Shown here: positions 47,248-55,959 of the stretch, in pieces | Layout: each line of letters starts with the position of its first letter | How positions within the stretch are numbered: the first letter of the stretch is position 1 | Assembly (NCBI RefSeq): GCF_900113935.1 | Contig: NZ_FORF01000002.1 | Coordinates: 124,001-188,000, forward strand | Reading direction: 5' to 3' | DNA from: Aquamicrobium aerolatum DSM 21857 | GTDB taxonomy: Bacteria; Pseudomonadota; Alphaproteobacteria; Rhizobiales; Rhizobiaceae | Length of the DNA: 64,000 nucleotides | Notes under the pieces: generated by a model | Databases searched by the model: none | What the model saw: the letters and a program-made list of their open reading frames with translations, nothing else | What the model was told of the DNA's origin: nothing | Position numbers and translations under genes: made by a program

Positions 47248-48267
47248 TTACTGGTTTGATTTGCGGAAGGCGTCGTAGAGGTTGTCCAGATTGTCGGACA
47301 GCCACGTACCAAACGGCTTCGCATCCCTGTCTGTGAGCTGCAGCGTCATCCCCTGACGGCCAACCTTGGTTGCCACCGCCACGGTCTTGTCAGCCGCACG
47401 CCACGTGTGAGCGTCCTGCGCCCGCCGTCCTGGCTTCACCTCGGCGCGATCAAGCTCGGCAGCAAGAAACTCCAACCTGCGATCACTATCGAGCGCCACG
47501 AAATCGGAAGTCTGGGCAATCTTGCGCGCGCGGGATGCAACATCATCGTCGCGCAGTTTCACTGCCAGCCTGTACCACCGGTCGCGACCACTGGCGCGCG
47601 CGGCGCCGATCGACGCCACGAGGTCAGTCGGCATATCCTTTGCGACCGACAACATCTTTGACACCACCGTCTTGTCGACGGAAAGCGCAGACATGATAAC
47701 GTCTCGATCGTAGCCGCGCGTTTCCAGGCTATGGGCAAAGACAGCCTTCTCGATGAAGGAGAGGTCCGCGCGTGCGCTGTTTTCCTGGCCCTGGGCGATG
47801 ACGTGCGCCCGGTCGTCGAGCTGCTTGATGACCGCGCGAACCTTGCGGTCAAGTGCCTTGGCAGCCCGGACGCGACGGTGGCCGAAAACGGTCATGTAGC
47901 GACCTTCGGCTTGCGGATGCGGACGCACCAGAACGGGACTGTCCTGCCCCCTCTCCCGGATGGCGGCGAGCAGCTCCTCGAACGCCTCGCTGTCATCATC
48001 CAATCGGTCGGCGATGAACGACACGTCGATCAATCCCGGGTCGAGATCGATCACTGTTTCGCCGTCGAGGAGCCTGGCTTCAAATTCCTTGACCGCTTGC
48101 GCCTTCTCGGCGAGTTCGTCGATCGAGCGCGTGATTGCACCGAACGCACCGCGTCCGCGGTTGCGCTCCATTGCGGGGGACAGCGAAGCCTCCGGCGCTT
48201 CTTCGGCCGGGTTGACCGCAGTCAACTTTCTCTCGGTCAACGAAACAAGGAGGTTCTTCCGAGCCAT
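47248..48267 (-). CDS. repB: Plasmid partitioning protein RepB (ParB family)
   Basis: RepB (339 aa) binds parS and, with RepA, segregates the replicon. Family features are MARKNLLVSL at the start, the nuclease-like ParB core (QDSPVLVRPHPQAEGRYMTVFGHRRVRAAKALDRKVRAVI, ~110-150), the HTH (FIEKAVFAHSLETRGYDRDVIMSALSVDKTVVSKMLSV, ~165-205), and a C-terminal dimerisation part. ATG 48267 overlaps the repA stop (TGATG); a further in-frame ATG at 48282 is possible. A parS copy lies inside its 5' coding end (48211-48226). Confidence 0.96.
   Translation of the reverse strand: MARKNLLVSLTERKLTAVNPAEEAPEASLSPAMERNRGRGAFGAITRSIDELAEKAQAVKEFEARLLDGETVIDLDPGLIDVSFIADRLDDDSEAFEELLAAIRERGQDSPVLVRPHPQAEGRYMTVFGHRRVRAAKALDRKVRAVIKQLDDRAHVIAQGQENSARADLSFIEKAVFAHSLETRGYDRDVIMSALSVDKTVVSKMLSVAKDMPTDLVASIGAARASGRDRWYRLAVKLRDDDVASRARKIAQTSDFVALDSDRRLEFLAAELDRAEVKPGRRAQDAHTWRAADKTVAVATKVGRQGMTLQLTDRDAKPFGTWLSDNLDNLYDAFRKSNQ
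48211..48226. repeat. parS partition site within the 5' end of repB
   Basis: GTTGACCGCAGTCAAC fits the repABC parS consensus GTT-NN-C-N-GC-N-G-NN-AAC and is identical to the copy upstream of repA (49598-49613). It encodes residues near RepB position 14-19 (TAVNP region), so the site is constrained both as DNA and protein. Confidence 0.9.
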
Positions 48268-49463
48268 CACCGACGTCCCCATGCAGCATTAATCAGGTCA
48301 GCAATCTCCCCATTGACGAGCCGTAGTGATTCCATCGCACGGTCATAGGTCGCCCGGGTGAACTGGGAACGGTCGACCTCGTAAAGCGTCTGCTTTGTGA
48401 TGCCCGCGTCCGAAATCGCTGTGCTCTTGAGCATTTCATTGACAAGCACGTGACTCTTGAAGATCGCACGCATGAACGCGACCATCTGGCTTTGCGGCCC
48501 GTCGGTGGGCTCGTAACGCGTCACCAGATAGCGCAGCCAGTCAAGTTGCATATTTGCGCCGGCGCGTTTGAGCGTGCCCATCACCTCGCCCATCATCATC
48601 AGGAACTGGCACATCGACATGACGTCGAGCATCTGCGGGTGGACGGTAATCAGAACGCTCGTCGACGACGATAGCGCCGTCAGCGTCAGATACCCCAGCT
48701 GCGGTGGGCAATCGATAACCACCACGTCGTAATCGTCCGCGACATCGGCGAGCGCGTCATCGAGACGACCGAAGAAGATCCGCCCCATCGACCCGTCATT
48801 GCGAGCGAGCGCCAGCGGCGTATCGTATTCGTATTCCTGCAGTTCCAGATTGGCCGGAACAATGTGCAGGCCGGGGAAATTGGTCGGACGCACCAGATCC
48901 TTGAGCGACTTGCGTTGATCGTCATAACGCAGCGCTTCGTACAACGACTCATTGTGGTCGATCTCGGGCTGGAAGCCGTGCAGCGCAGACAATGACGCCT
49001 GCGGATCAAGGTCGATCGCCAACACCCGGTAGCCCTCAAGCGCTAAATGCTGGGCGAGGTGAGCGGTGGTCGTCGTCTTGGCGCTGCCGCCCTTGAAGTT
49101 GACCACCGACAAGATCTGCAGGTGTTCGGCTCCGCGACGGTGCGGCACATATTTAGGAATGCGCGCGCTCTTGTCGAGGAAATGACGCATCTCCAGCATC
49201 TGCTCAGCCGTATAGGACCGGCGACCGGTCGGCGTCACAGCGGGGAGGGGCCCTTTGCCCTCAAGCGACAGGTTCTTCAGATAACCGGCGCTGACACCAA
49301 GATAGGAGGCGACTTCGGCGATCTGGAACGGGCGCAGCGTCTTGTGCGCGTTGGGGGGAAACATCTCCAGCCGATGCTCGTGCAACATCGCAGAGAGGTC
49401 GCTGGCCTGCTGTGTTACAAGCAGATCAACGTCATCAATTTCCCTCTGGGCTTTCACTTGCAT
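48267..49463 (-). CDS. repA: Plasmid partitioning ATPase RepA (ParA family)
   Basis: RepA (398 aa) is the ParA-type ATPase of replicon segregation and autorepressor of repABC with RepB. An N-terminal MerR-like helix-turn-helix region (FQIAEVASYLGVSAGYLKNLSLEGKG) precedes the deviant Walker A NFKGGSAKTTTT (~122-133), the Walker B stretch VVVIDCPPQLGYL and the ParA tail. ATG 49463 is chosen; a GTG at 49484 would add seven residues. It is first in the operon, with a parS and a CtrA box upstream. Confidence 0.96.
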   Translation of the reverse strand: MQVKAQREIDDVDLLVTQQASDLSAMLHEHRLEMFPPNAHKTLRPFQIAEVASYLGVSAGYLKNLSLEGKGPLPAVTPTGRRSYTAEQMLEMRHFLDKSARIPKYVPHRRGAEHLQILSVVNFKGGSAKTTTTAHLAQHLALEGYRVLAIDLDPQASLSALHGFQPEIDHNESLYEALRYDDQRKSLKDLVRPTNFPGLHIVPANLELQEYEYDTPLALARNDGSMGRIFFGRLDDALADVADDYDVVVIDCPPQLGYLTLTALSSSTSVLITVHPQMLDVMSMCQFLMMMGEVMGTLKRAGANMQLDWLRYLVTRYEPTDGPQSQMVAFMRAIFKSHVLVNEMLKSTAISDAGITKQTLYEVDRSQFTRATYDRAMESLRLVNGEIADLINAAWGRR

Positions 49464-49559
49464 ATTCACTGAAAAATCTCGCACATGCGTTTTGAAGGCT
49501 ATTTTAGCCGTACAACCGCATCTAGCTCTGATTCTCAGTTTGCAGCAAGGATTTTAAAG

Positions 49560-49575
49560 TTAACGAGAGGTTAAC
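49560..49575 (-). promoter_or_regulatory. CtrA binding box upstream of repA
   Basis: TTAACGAGAGGTTAAC is a perfect TTAA-N7-TTAAC match, ~97 bp upstream of the chosen repA start and 22 bp from parS. It has the same form as the box in front of minC. Confidence 0.75.
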
Positions 49576-49597
49576 AGTCACAAGTGTTTACGCTGAG

Positions 49598-49613
49598 GTT
49601 GACCGCAGTCAAC
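49598..49613. repeat. parS partition site upstream of repA
   Basis: GTTGACCGCAGTCAAC, a perfect match to the repABC parS consensus, identical to the copy in repB. RepB binding here would serve both segregation and autoregulation of the operon. Confidence 0.92.
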
Positions 49614-49924
49614 TACGAAAATGCGAATTAAGTTTGATACCTTCACTTCGCGGCGTCGTCGGGTCCAACGCCCACAATGAATGGCAGATCGATACCCCTA
49701 CAGTCACTCCTCCACTCTCTTTCCTGCGAAGAGAAAGCAAAGGGGGAGGGGAGGGTCGATGGCCCTAAAGAATTTCACCCGCAATATCAATTGCCTAGGC
49801 TTCGACATCCGCGATGTACCTCTTGAAGAATCGACAGAGGATAAACATCTATCAGGCGGCTGCGTCTCCACCGTCTCTTCAATCGGTGACCCCGCCAGCC
49901 CTTATTTCGAATGGAGCTCACCTT

Positions 49925-50530
49925 ATGAAATTGTATTACATGCCGGGCGCTTGCTCGCTCGCAGCGCATATCGTTGCCAACGAAGCAGGGCTTTCGCCGG
50001 AACTCGTCAAGGTTGACGGGAAGACCAAGCAGACGGACAACAACGACGACTTCCTCGCCATCAATCCTCATGGCTATGTCCCGGCGCTGGTTACTCAAGA
50101 CGGTGACGTCCTGACCGAAGCGCAGCTGGTCGTGCAGTACCTTGCCGATCAAAAGCCGGAGAGTGGCCTGATGCCGGCGGGAGGCAATATGGCCCGTTAC
50201 CGTGTCCAGCAGTGGCTGGCATTCATTTCATCGGAACTGCACAAGAGCTTCGGAGTCTTCTTCAAGCCGGGCGCCACGGACGAGGCCAAGGCAGCTGCGA
50301 GCGCGCACCTCACCAAACGCTTCACCCATGTTGACGCACAGCTGGCCGGCAAGACCTATCTGACCGGTGACACCTTCACAGCGGCAGATGCGTATTTGTG
50401 GACGATCCTCGGCTGGACCAGATTTACAGGTTTCGACCTGTCGCCCTTTACGAACATCCAGAAGTTCATGGGCACAGTGGCTGCACGTCCGGCCGTGCAG
50501 AAGAGCCTCAAGGCCGAAGGCCTGGCATAA
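49925..50530 (+). CDS. Glutathione S-transferase
   Basis: This 201-residue cytosolic GST has an N-terminal thioredoxin-fold domain (MKLYYMPGACSLAAHIVANEAGL; the catalytic Cys/Ser10-11 region of beta-class enzymes), the cis-proline PHGYVPAL (~51-58), the glutathione-binding TEAQLVVQYL (~66-75), and the helical C-terminal domain (KTYLTGDTFTAADAYLW). It is closest in plan to proteobacterial GstA (beta class), which conjugates electrophiles and protects from oxidants. ATG 49925 has GGAG ~9 nt upstream; an open frame from 49814 is upstream noise. Confidence 0.93.
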   Translation: MKLYYMPGACSLAAHIVANEAGLSPELVKVDGKTKQTDNNDDFLAINPHGYVPALVTQDGDVLTEAQLVVQYLADQKPESGLMPAGGNMARYRVQQWLAFISSELHKSFGVFFKPGATDEAKAAASAHLTKRFTHVDAQLAGKTYLTGDTFTAADAYLWTILGWTRFTGFDLSPFTNIQKFMGTVAARPAVQKSLKAEGLA

Positions 50531-50596
50531 TCGCTAGGCCATCCCTATCGGCTGATGTGCGCTGACCACGCCTCGGCTTTCAGAGCTCCGGCTCGC

Positions 50597-50631
50597 AAAA
50601 AGACATGTCCGCGACCAGGGGCGCGGACATG
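50597..50631 (-). terminator. Rho-independent terminator of the pyr operon
   Basis: A perfect 10-bp stem (CATGTCCGCG 50604-50613 / CGCGGACATG 50622-50631) is followed on the minus strand by TCTTTTT. It lies ~140 bp after the last minus-strand gene of the pyr series. Confidence 0.85.
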
Positions 50632-50767
50632 AAAAAAGGCGACACTGATCGCCTCGCAATTTTTTGATTTCCATCCCCCCGCCGGACAACGAACCGGACC
50701 CTTGCGGGTACCGGTTCGTGACGGCAACAGGAATTTTACGGACCGGCCCAAGAAGCCAGCCGAACAA

Positions 50768-51091
50768 TCAGCTCGGGTCGACCAGCTTTGCAGCGGCCGC
50801 GTTGAGCACAGCCAGCTTTTCTTCAGCCGAAGCGCCACCGGCATATGCCTTGTCGAGCGAAGTCAGCAACGTGCTGAAAAGCTGGAACTCCTCGGCAGCT
50901 TCGTCGGCCGTCAGCGGCTGATCGTCGTAAGCGTCCACGAAATGCTGGGCAGCGTATGAGATCATCAGAAGTGCCGCCGCATTGTCGGGTTCACCGGCAA
51001 CACGGGCACGAGCAGCACGAACGACCGCATCGTAGGCACGAACGCCACCACCATGCTCGTTCAGGTCCTTCATGAAAACGTCAAACATCAT
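50768..51091 (-). CDS. Hypothetical helical protein downstream of pyrE
   Basis: This 107-residue protein is acidic and mostly helical (MMFDVFMKDLNEHGGG, RARVAGEPDNAAALLMISYAAQHFVDAYDDQPL, LLTSLDKAYAGG). I recognise no domain. It starts at ATG 51091, 14 bp after the pyrE stop, with AAGGA as ribosome site, so it is translated from the pyr transcript, and a terminator follows. A companion role for pyrE is possible; nothing in the sequence proves it. Confidence 0.75.
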   Translation of the reverse strand: MMFDVFMKDLNEHGGGVRAYDAVVRAARARVAGEPDNAAALLMISYAAQHFVDAYDDQPLTADEAAEEFQLFSTLLTSLDKAYAGGASAEEKLAVLNAAAAKLVDPS

Positions 51092-51105
51092 GCATTCCTT
51101 ACATG

Positions 51106-51801
51106 CTAGCGCGGCAACTCCGAAATACCGCCATTGTTGGCCGACCACTGCACGGGTGCAGAAAGGAAGCTTTCCACCTGTTCAATGGTTTCGTTCGAGA
51201 AACGCTTTTGTTCCTTGGCAACCTTGAGGATGTCCCACCAAGTCGCAAGATAATGAAGACGGATCCCCGCAGCCTCGAGCTTCTGCGGCGTGTCGGGGAA
51301 GATGTCGTAATAGAACACGGCAAAGGTATCGGTGACCGTCGCGCCTGTCTTGGCAACCGCTTCGGCAAACTTGATCTTGCTGCCGCCATCGGTGGTCAGG
51401 TCTTCCACGAGAAGAACCCGCGCGCCTTCGGCGAGCGAACCTTCAATCTGCGCGTCACGTCCAAAGCCCTTAGGCTTCTTGCGCACATACACCATCGGCA
51501 AGCCGAGACGATCGGACAGCCATGCTGCAAAGGGGATCCCCGCCGTTTCGCCACCGGCGACAGCGTCGAACTGTTCGAAGCCAACGTTGCGGAAGATCAC
51601 CGACGCGGCGAAGTCCATGATGGCCGAGCGGATGCGCGGGTAGGAGATCAGCTTCCGGCAGTCGATATAGACCGGGCTCGCAAGGCCGGAAGTGAACGTA
51701 TAGGGCTGATCGGTACGGAAGTGCACGGCATTAATTTCGAGCAGCATCTTGGCTACTGTCTCAGAAATTACCGCGCGATCCGGGAATGTGTTTGAGAACA
51801 T
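51106..51801 (-). CDS. pyrE: Orotate phosphoribosyltransferase
   Basis: PyrE (231 aa) joins orotate and PRPP to give orotidine 5'-phosphate. It has [20 protein letters not shown] (36-55), [21 protein letters not shown] (106-114, active-site loop) and the PRPP-binding motif [12 protein letters not shown] (129-140). Length and motifs are those of the alphaproteobacterial enzyme. It starts 59 bp after pyrC, the largest gap in the downstream part of the cluster, and could have its own promoter. It may serve de novo synthesis, orotate salvage, or both. Confidence 0.97.
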   Translation of the reverse strand: MFSNTFPDRAVISETVAKMLLEINAVHFRTDQPYTFTSGLASPVYIDCRKLISYPRIRSAIMDFAASVIFRNVGFEQFDAVAGGETAGIPFAAWLSDRLGLPMVYVRKKPKGFGRDAQIEGSLAEGARVLLVEDLTTDGGSKIKFAEAVAKTGATVTDTFAVFYYDIFPDTPQKLEAAGIRLHYLATWWDILKVAKEQKRFSNETIEQVESFLSAPVQWSANNGGISELPR

Positions 51802-51860
51802 GGCTGCATCCTTCTGTTGACCGCGCCTCTCGCTATCAACTTAGCCGCTTTCTCGCCAGC

Positions 51861-52901
51861 CTAGTGTTCGAGATTCCAGTGGATCGCGAACATTGGATCG
51901 AACAGTGTGACTTGACCATCGCCAGTTTCGATCTTCGCAGGGAAGGCTACCGGCTCATCATAACGCCGAAGCGTCACCATCTGTTCGCTCACCGGAAGCC
52001 GGTAGAACGCCGGCCCGTTCAACGAAACAAAGGCTTCCAGCTTGTCGAGCGCGTTTTCCTCTTCGAAGACATGCGCAAGGCAACCCAGCGTATTGGTCGA
52101 CGAAAAGACGCCGGCACACCCACACGCGCTTTCCTTCAGCGGATCAACATGCGGTGCCGAATCGGTGCCAAGGAAGAAACGGGAGTTTCCGGAGGTGGCA
52201 GCTTTGCGCAGGGCCAGCCGGTGGACTTCGCGCTTTGCGATCGGCAGACAGTAATAATGTGGACGGATGCCGCCCATGAACAGCGCGTTGCGGTTGATGA
52301 TCAAATGATGCGTGGTGATCGTCGCGCCGATATTGTCACCGCCGCCACTGACATAATCAACGCCGTCCTTGGTGGTGACGTGTTCCATGATCACGCGCAA
52401 TTGCGGGATGCGCTGGCGCAGCGGCTCGAGAACCTTCTCGATGAACACCGCCTCACGATCGAAGATGTCCACGGAAGGATCGGTGACTTCGCCATGGACG
52501 CAGAGTGGCACGCCAGCTTCGGCCATGCGCTCCAGAACCGGCAGCACATTCTCGAAGTTGCGAACGCCGCTTTGCGAGTTCGTGGTCGCACCTGCCGGAT
52601 AGAGTTTCACTGCGGTGATTGCGCCGCTCTCAAAACCGGCCACGACATCGGCGGCGTCGGTCGCTTCCGTCAGATAGAGGGTCATCAGGGGCGTGAAATC
52701 GTGGCCCGCGGGGAGGGCGGCCATGATCCGCTCGCGGTAGGCGTTGGCCTGCGCCGTCGTGACCACGGGCGGCACCAGGTTGGGCATGACGATCGCACGC
52801 CCAAAATGTTCAGACGTATGCGGCAGGACCGCATTCAACACCGCGCCATCGCGAAGGTGAAGGTGCCAGTCATCCGGTCGGCGGATCGTCAGGGTCGTCA
52901 T
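51861..52901 (-). CDS. pyrC: Dihydroorotase, class II (PyrC)
   Basis: Dihydroorotase reversibly interconverts dihydroorotate and N-carbamoyl-aspartate. This 346-residue E. coli-type enzyme has the metal motif HLHLR (13-17), the carboxylated Lys99 in [28 protein letters not shown], and the catalytic [10 protein letters not shown] (~250). ATG 52901 overlaps the amidohydrolase stop by 4 bp (ATGA). Coupling to a carbamoyl-amino-acid hydrolase is unexpected for a purely biosynthetic enzyme and suggests it can also run toward carbamoyl-aspartate. Confidence 0.97.
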   Translation of the reverse strand: MTTLTIRRPDDWHLHLRDGAVLNAVLPHTSEHFGRAIVMPNLVPPVVTTAQANAYRERIMAALPAGHDFTPLMTLYLTEATDAADVVAGFESGAITAVKLYPAGATTNSQSGVRNFENVLPVLERMAEAGVPLCVHGEVTDPSVDIFDREAVFIEKVLEPLRQRIPQLRVIMEHVTTKDGVDYVSGGGDNIGATITTHHLIINRNALFMGGIRPHYYCLPIAKREVHRLALRKAATSGNSRFFLGTDSAPHVDPLKESACGCAGVFSSTNTLGCLAHVFEEENALDKLEAFVSLNGPAFYRLPVSEQMVTLRRYDEPVAFPAKIETGDGQVTLFDPMFAIHWNLEH

Positions 52902-54175
52902 TCGTGCCTCTTGAGAAACTCGTGAACGATATCTGTGGCGGCGATGAAATCGTCCAGTTCCATCGCTTCCTGCGGATTGTGCGAGCCATTGGCGTTGCGC
53001 ACGAAGACCATTCCCGAAGGAACGCCAGCGGCAGCAAAGACAGCGGCGTCGTGGCCGCCACCCGACGGCATCACGAAGGGCTCTTGCCCCACACGTTCCA
53101 TAGCAGCCTTGAGCCCTTCTACAAGATGCGGCGCGCATAAGGCCGGCTCGACGCTCATCTCTTCGTCAAGCTCAAAGCGAATGCGACGCTCCTTCTCGAC
53201 CTGCTGCATCTCGGCATGCAGAAGGCGGCGCATGTCGTTCAGCGTCTTGGGGCTCTGGCTGCGCACATCGAGGCTGAAGGTGATTTCATCCGGGATACGC
53301 GACATGGCGTGCTGGGCAGGATCGGTTCCCACCATGCCGCTGGTCAGCACCAGGTCATCACCCATGTTGAGGATGGTCGACCAGCTTTCGTCGAGTCGCC
53401 CCAAGAGGTCGGCCATGGCAAAAACCGGATCGCGGCGGAACGCGCGCGGAACGGCGCCGGAATGACCTGCTTCACCAATGCAACGCACGTGACGGTGGCG
53501 GAAATTGCCACGAATACCGGAAACTACCGCTGCAGGAATTCCCTTGCCGACGAGGAGGGGGCCTTGCTCGATGTGAAGCTCGATATAGGCCTCGACCTGC
53601 GAGAGATCCATGAGAGGAACAGCGGAGCGGATCCGGTCCATCGGCAGACCGGTATCGGCCATATGATCGTCGAGCGAGCGCCCATCACCCTTGTGGGTCG
53701 CTTTCAGTTCGCCTTCGGCCAGCGTCCCGGTCAGAGCCTTCGAGCCGATATAGCAGGGGCCGAACCAGGCGCTTTCCTCGCCGCGCATCGCCAGCACATG
53801 AACCGGTCGCGCAAAACGCTCGCCCGCGCGATGGGCGCGCAGGAGGCAGACGAGCCCGGCGACAATACCAGCCAGCCCGTCGAAATTGCCGCCGAACGGC
53901 ACACTGTCGACGTGGGAACCAACGAGCACGTAACGCTCGGCGTCCTTGTCATGGGGAAGGCTGAACCTTGCGTTCAGACCGGCGTCATACCAGACGGCCA
54001 GACCTTCCTTGCGCGCGAAACTCTCCAGAAACTGCAGCGTCGCAGTTTCGATGGACGAGAAGGCCGGACGGCTGACCCCCTCGACATCGCGTGTCTGCGC
54101 GGCGATCTCCTCGAAGAGGTAACGCGCGATTTCGATGTCGGACGTTTCGTCGAGGCGCTCGCGCAGGGCTGTCAT
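52898..54175 (-). CDS. M20-family Zn-dependent amidohydrolase (N-carbamoyl-L-amino acid hydrolase/allantoate amidohydrolase type); candidate ureidosuccinase
   Basis: This 425-residue member of the carbamoylase/allantoate amidohydrolase group has metal residues in [16 protein letters not shown] (~86-101) and [20 protein letters not shown], the family mark [12 protein letters not shown], the lid segment [11 protein letters not shown], and HDAAVF near the C-terminus. Such enzymes hydrolyse N-carbamoyl groups to amine, CO2 and NH3. Lying between pyrD and pyrC with 4-bp overlaps on both sides, its natural substrate is most simply N-carbamoyl-aspartate, the product of reversed PyrC. That substrate is inferred; carbamoyl-beta-alanine or allantoate are alternatives. 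Confidence 0.88.
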   Translation of the reverse strand: MTALRERLDETSDIEIARYLFEEIAAQTRDVEGVSRPAFSSIETATLQFLESFARKEGLAVWYDAGLNARFSLPHDKDAERYVLVGSHVDSVPFGGNFDGLAGIVAGLVCLLRAHRAGERFARPVHVLAMRGEESAWFGPCYIGSKALTGTLAEGELKATHKGDGRSLDDHMADTGLPMDRIRSAVPLMDLSQVEAYIELHIEQGPLLVGKGIPAAVVSGIRGNFRHRHVRCIGEAGHSGAVPRAFRRDPVFAMADLLGRLDESWSTILNMGDDLVLTSGMVGTDPAQHAMSRIPDEITFSLDVRSQSPKTLNDMRRLLHAEMQQVEKERRIRFELDEEMSVEPALCAPHLVEGLKAAMERVGQEPFVMPSGGGHDAAVFAAAGVPSGMVFVRNANGSHNPQEAMELDDFIAATDIVHEFLKRHE

Positions 54176-55116
54176 GGAGCAGCCTCCATGAAGACGACCC
54201 CGGGGTCCTGTTCCTCGTCGATGACACTGCCGATGACGTCGCGGACCGAACTGTAGCCGCCGCTCGCCAGCAGAGCCTCAAGATCGGTGACGATCTTGGG
54301 CATGATTGCCGGATCGATGAAGGTGGCGGTCCCTACCTGCACAGCTGTGGCCCCGGCAATCAGGAATTCCAGCACGTCCTCGGCATTGGAAATGCCACCG
54401 CAGCCGATCACTGGAATATTGGTGGCGCGGGCACATTGATAGGCCATACGCAGAGCGATCGGCTTCAGCGACGGGCCGGACAGGCCACCCATCAGATTGC
54501 CGAGTTTCGGCTTGCGCGTGCGAATGTCGATGGCCATGGCCAGAATGGTGTTGGCCACCACCAATGCATCAGCACCACCTTCTTCCGCAGCACGCGCGAC
54601 TTCTGGCGTCTCGCCAGTGTTTGGCGTCAGCTTGGCCCAGAGCGGGAGATGCGTCGCCTGGCGCAGCTTGCACATCACATCGTAAGTGGAGGAGGGGCGT
54701 ATCGCGAACGCCTTGCCGTCTTCCTCGATATTCGGGCAGGAAATGTTGACTTCGATGGCGTCAACACCCTCGACAGTGACTTCCGAGCACAAGGTCGCAA
54801 ACTCATCGGCGGTGTTGCCGGAGATGCTGACGACCAACGGTGTCTTGTACTGCTGGTAGAAGGGGACAACCTTCTCGATGAAGTAACCGACGCCCTTGCT
54901 GGGGATGCCGATGGAATTGAGCATCGAGCCCGACACTTCGCACACGCGCGGCGTCGGGTTGCCATCTCGCAGACCGCGCGTGATGGTCTTGGTCACATGC
55001 GCGCCGATCAGATCGAGATCGAACACGTCCGCCAACTCCTCAGAGAACGTTCCCGAGGCAGGCATGATCGGATTTTTCAGCTTCAGCGAGCCGACGTCGA
55101 CACCAAGATCTACCAT
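54172..55116 (-). CDS. pyrD: Dihydroorotate dehydrogenase, class 1B catalytic subunit
   Basis: This 314-residue FMN enzyme matches the NAD-linked class 1B rather than the quinone-linked class 2 usual in proteobacteria. It has NPIMPASGTF (15-24), TKTITRGLRDGNPTPR, the catalytic cysteine loop NISCPN (Cys127), KLTPN, VANTILAMAIDIRTRKP, GGLSGPSLKPIALR and GCGGISNAEDVLEFLIAGATAVQVGTA. Class 1B works only with a PyrK partner, encoded immediately upstream with a 7-bp overlap. Class 1B can run either direction with NADH, so it could reduce orotate. Confidence 0.95.
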   Translation of the reverse strand: MVDLGVDVGSLKLKNPIMPASGTFSEELADVFDLDLIGAHVTKTITRGLRDGNPTPRVCEVSGSMLNSIGIPSKGVGYFIEKVVPFYQQYKTPLVVSISGNTADEFATLCSEVTVEGVDAIEVNISCPNIEEDGKAFAIRPSSTYDVMCKLRQATHLPLWAKLTPNTGETPEVARAAEEGGADALVVANTILAMAIDIRTRKPKLGNLMGGLSGPSLKPIALRMAYQCARATNIPVIGCGGISNAEDVLEFLIAGATAVQVGTATFIDPAIMPKIVTDLEALLASGGYSSVRDVIGSVIDEEQDPGVVFMEAAP

Positions 55117-55952
55117 GGCATGGCCTCCTGCATGTCAAAGACCGGGCCTTCGCGGCAAACGCGAAGATTGACCTGGCCGCCATCCTTGCGGAACGGGCGG
55201 ACGCAGCAGTGGCACATGCCAAGGCCGCAGGCCATTTGCTGTTCCAGCGCGATTTCACCGGGAATATCGTGGCGCTCGCCGATTTTCTGCAAGAGGCGCA
55301 GGATGCGGTTTGATCCACAGGTATAAAACGCATCGACGCCATCCAGCGCGACGAGCTGCTCGATTACCGCTTCTAGGTTTTCGATGCTCGACGTGCCATC
55401 CGTGTCGGTAACCGTAATGACGCGTGCGCCGAGCGCCTCGAAATACTCCACTGACATCAGAACGTCAGCGCTACGCGCGCTGCAGATTGCCGTCAGCTTG
55501 CGACCAAGCCGCTTGGCTTCGAGCGCCAGGGGGGCAAGCGTTGCAAGGCCAACGCCACGCGCCACCAACACCAAATGGTCCCAGTCATCTTCAATGGTAA
55601 ATCCGCGCCCCAGCGGACCGAGAACGTTCAGCGTGTCGCCTGTCTTCAAATGCGACAGAGCGCGCGTGCCTTCGCCCGTCACCTTGTAGAGAAAGTGCAG
55701 TTCACCCTTCTCGGGGTAGAAGCCGTAAATGCTCATCGGACGGCGCAGATATGGCGTCTCGCCGCCGATCTGCGGGCAAAGCAGATGAAAGAACTGGCCG
55801 GCATGGCACTGTTCGAGCAGTTCAACCGGAGCCGAAAGGATCATCAGTCGGTACTCGCCGTTGACCGGCTCATTGGAAATAACGGGCAGATCACGCTCGA
55901 AGGCAACCGGGTTGGTTGGTTCGAGCGCGCTGCTTCTCACTACAGCATTCAT
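55110..55952 (-). CDS. pyrK: Dihydroorotate dehydrogenase electron-transfer subunit PyrK
   Basis: PyrK (280 aa) carries FAD and a 2Fe-2S cluster and links class 1B PyrD to NAD. The FAD domain has LRRPMSIYGF (~69-78) and the NAD domain GPLGRGFTI and VARGVGLATLAPLA. The cluster cysteines are Cys242, Cys247, Cys250 and Cys266 in CGLGMCHCC and RVCREGPVF. It starts 7 bp after the TRAP dctM stop, so transporter and oxidoreductase share one transcript. PyrK is typical of Firmicutes and uncommon in alphaproteobacteria, which hints at transfer. Confidence 0.94.
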   Translation of the reverse strand: MNAVVRSSALEPTNPVAFERDLPVISNEPVNGEYRLMILSAPVELLEQCHAGQFFHLLCPQIGGETPYLRRPMSIYGFYPEKGELHFLYKVTGEGTRALSHLKTGDTLNVLGPLGRGFTIEDDWDHLVLVARGVGLATLAPLALEAKRLGRKLTAICSARSADVLMSVEYFEALGARVITVTDTDGTSSIENLEAVIEQLVALDGVDAFYTCGSNRILRLLQKIGERHDIPGEIALEQQMACGLGMCHCCVRPFRKDGGQVNLRVCREGPVFDMQEAMPW

Positions 55953-55959
55953 ATTTCCA

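Larger units (their letters stand above)
49464..49924. promoter_or_regulatory. repABC upstream region and upstream region of the GST gene
   Basis: This 461-bp divergent region contains, from repA outward, a GATTC (49530), the CtrA box (49560-49575) and parS (49598-49613). Nearer the GST gene is a purine-rich stretch (49737-49757). An open frame from 49681 across the GST start lacks a family and is rejected. Confidence 0.6.

Noticed and set aside
49681-50016. Open frame overlapping the start of the GST gene
   Set aside because: No family, no convincing ribosome site, and its second half lies in an alternative frame of the GST gene.
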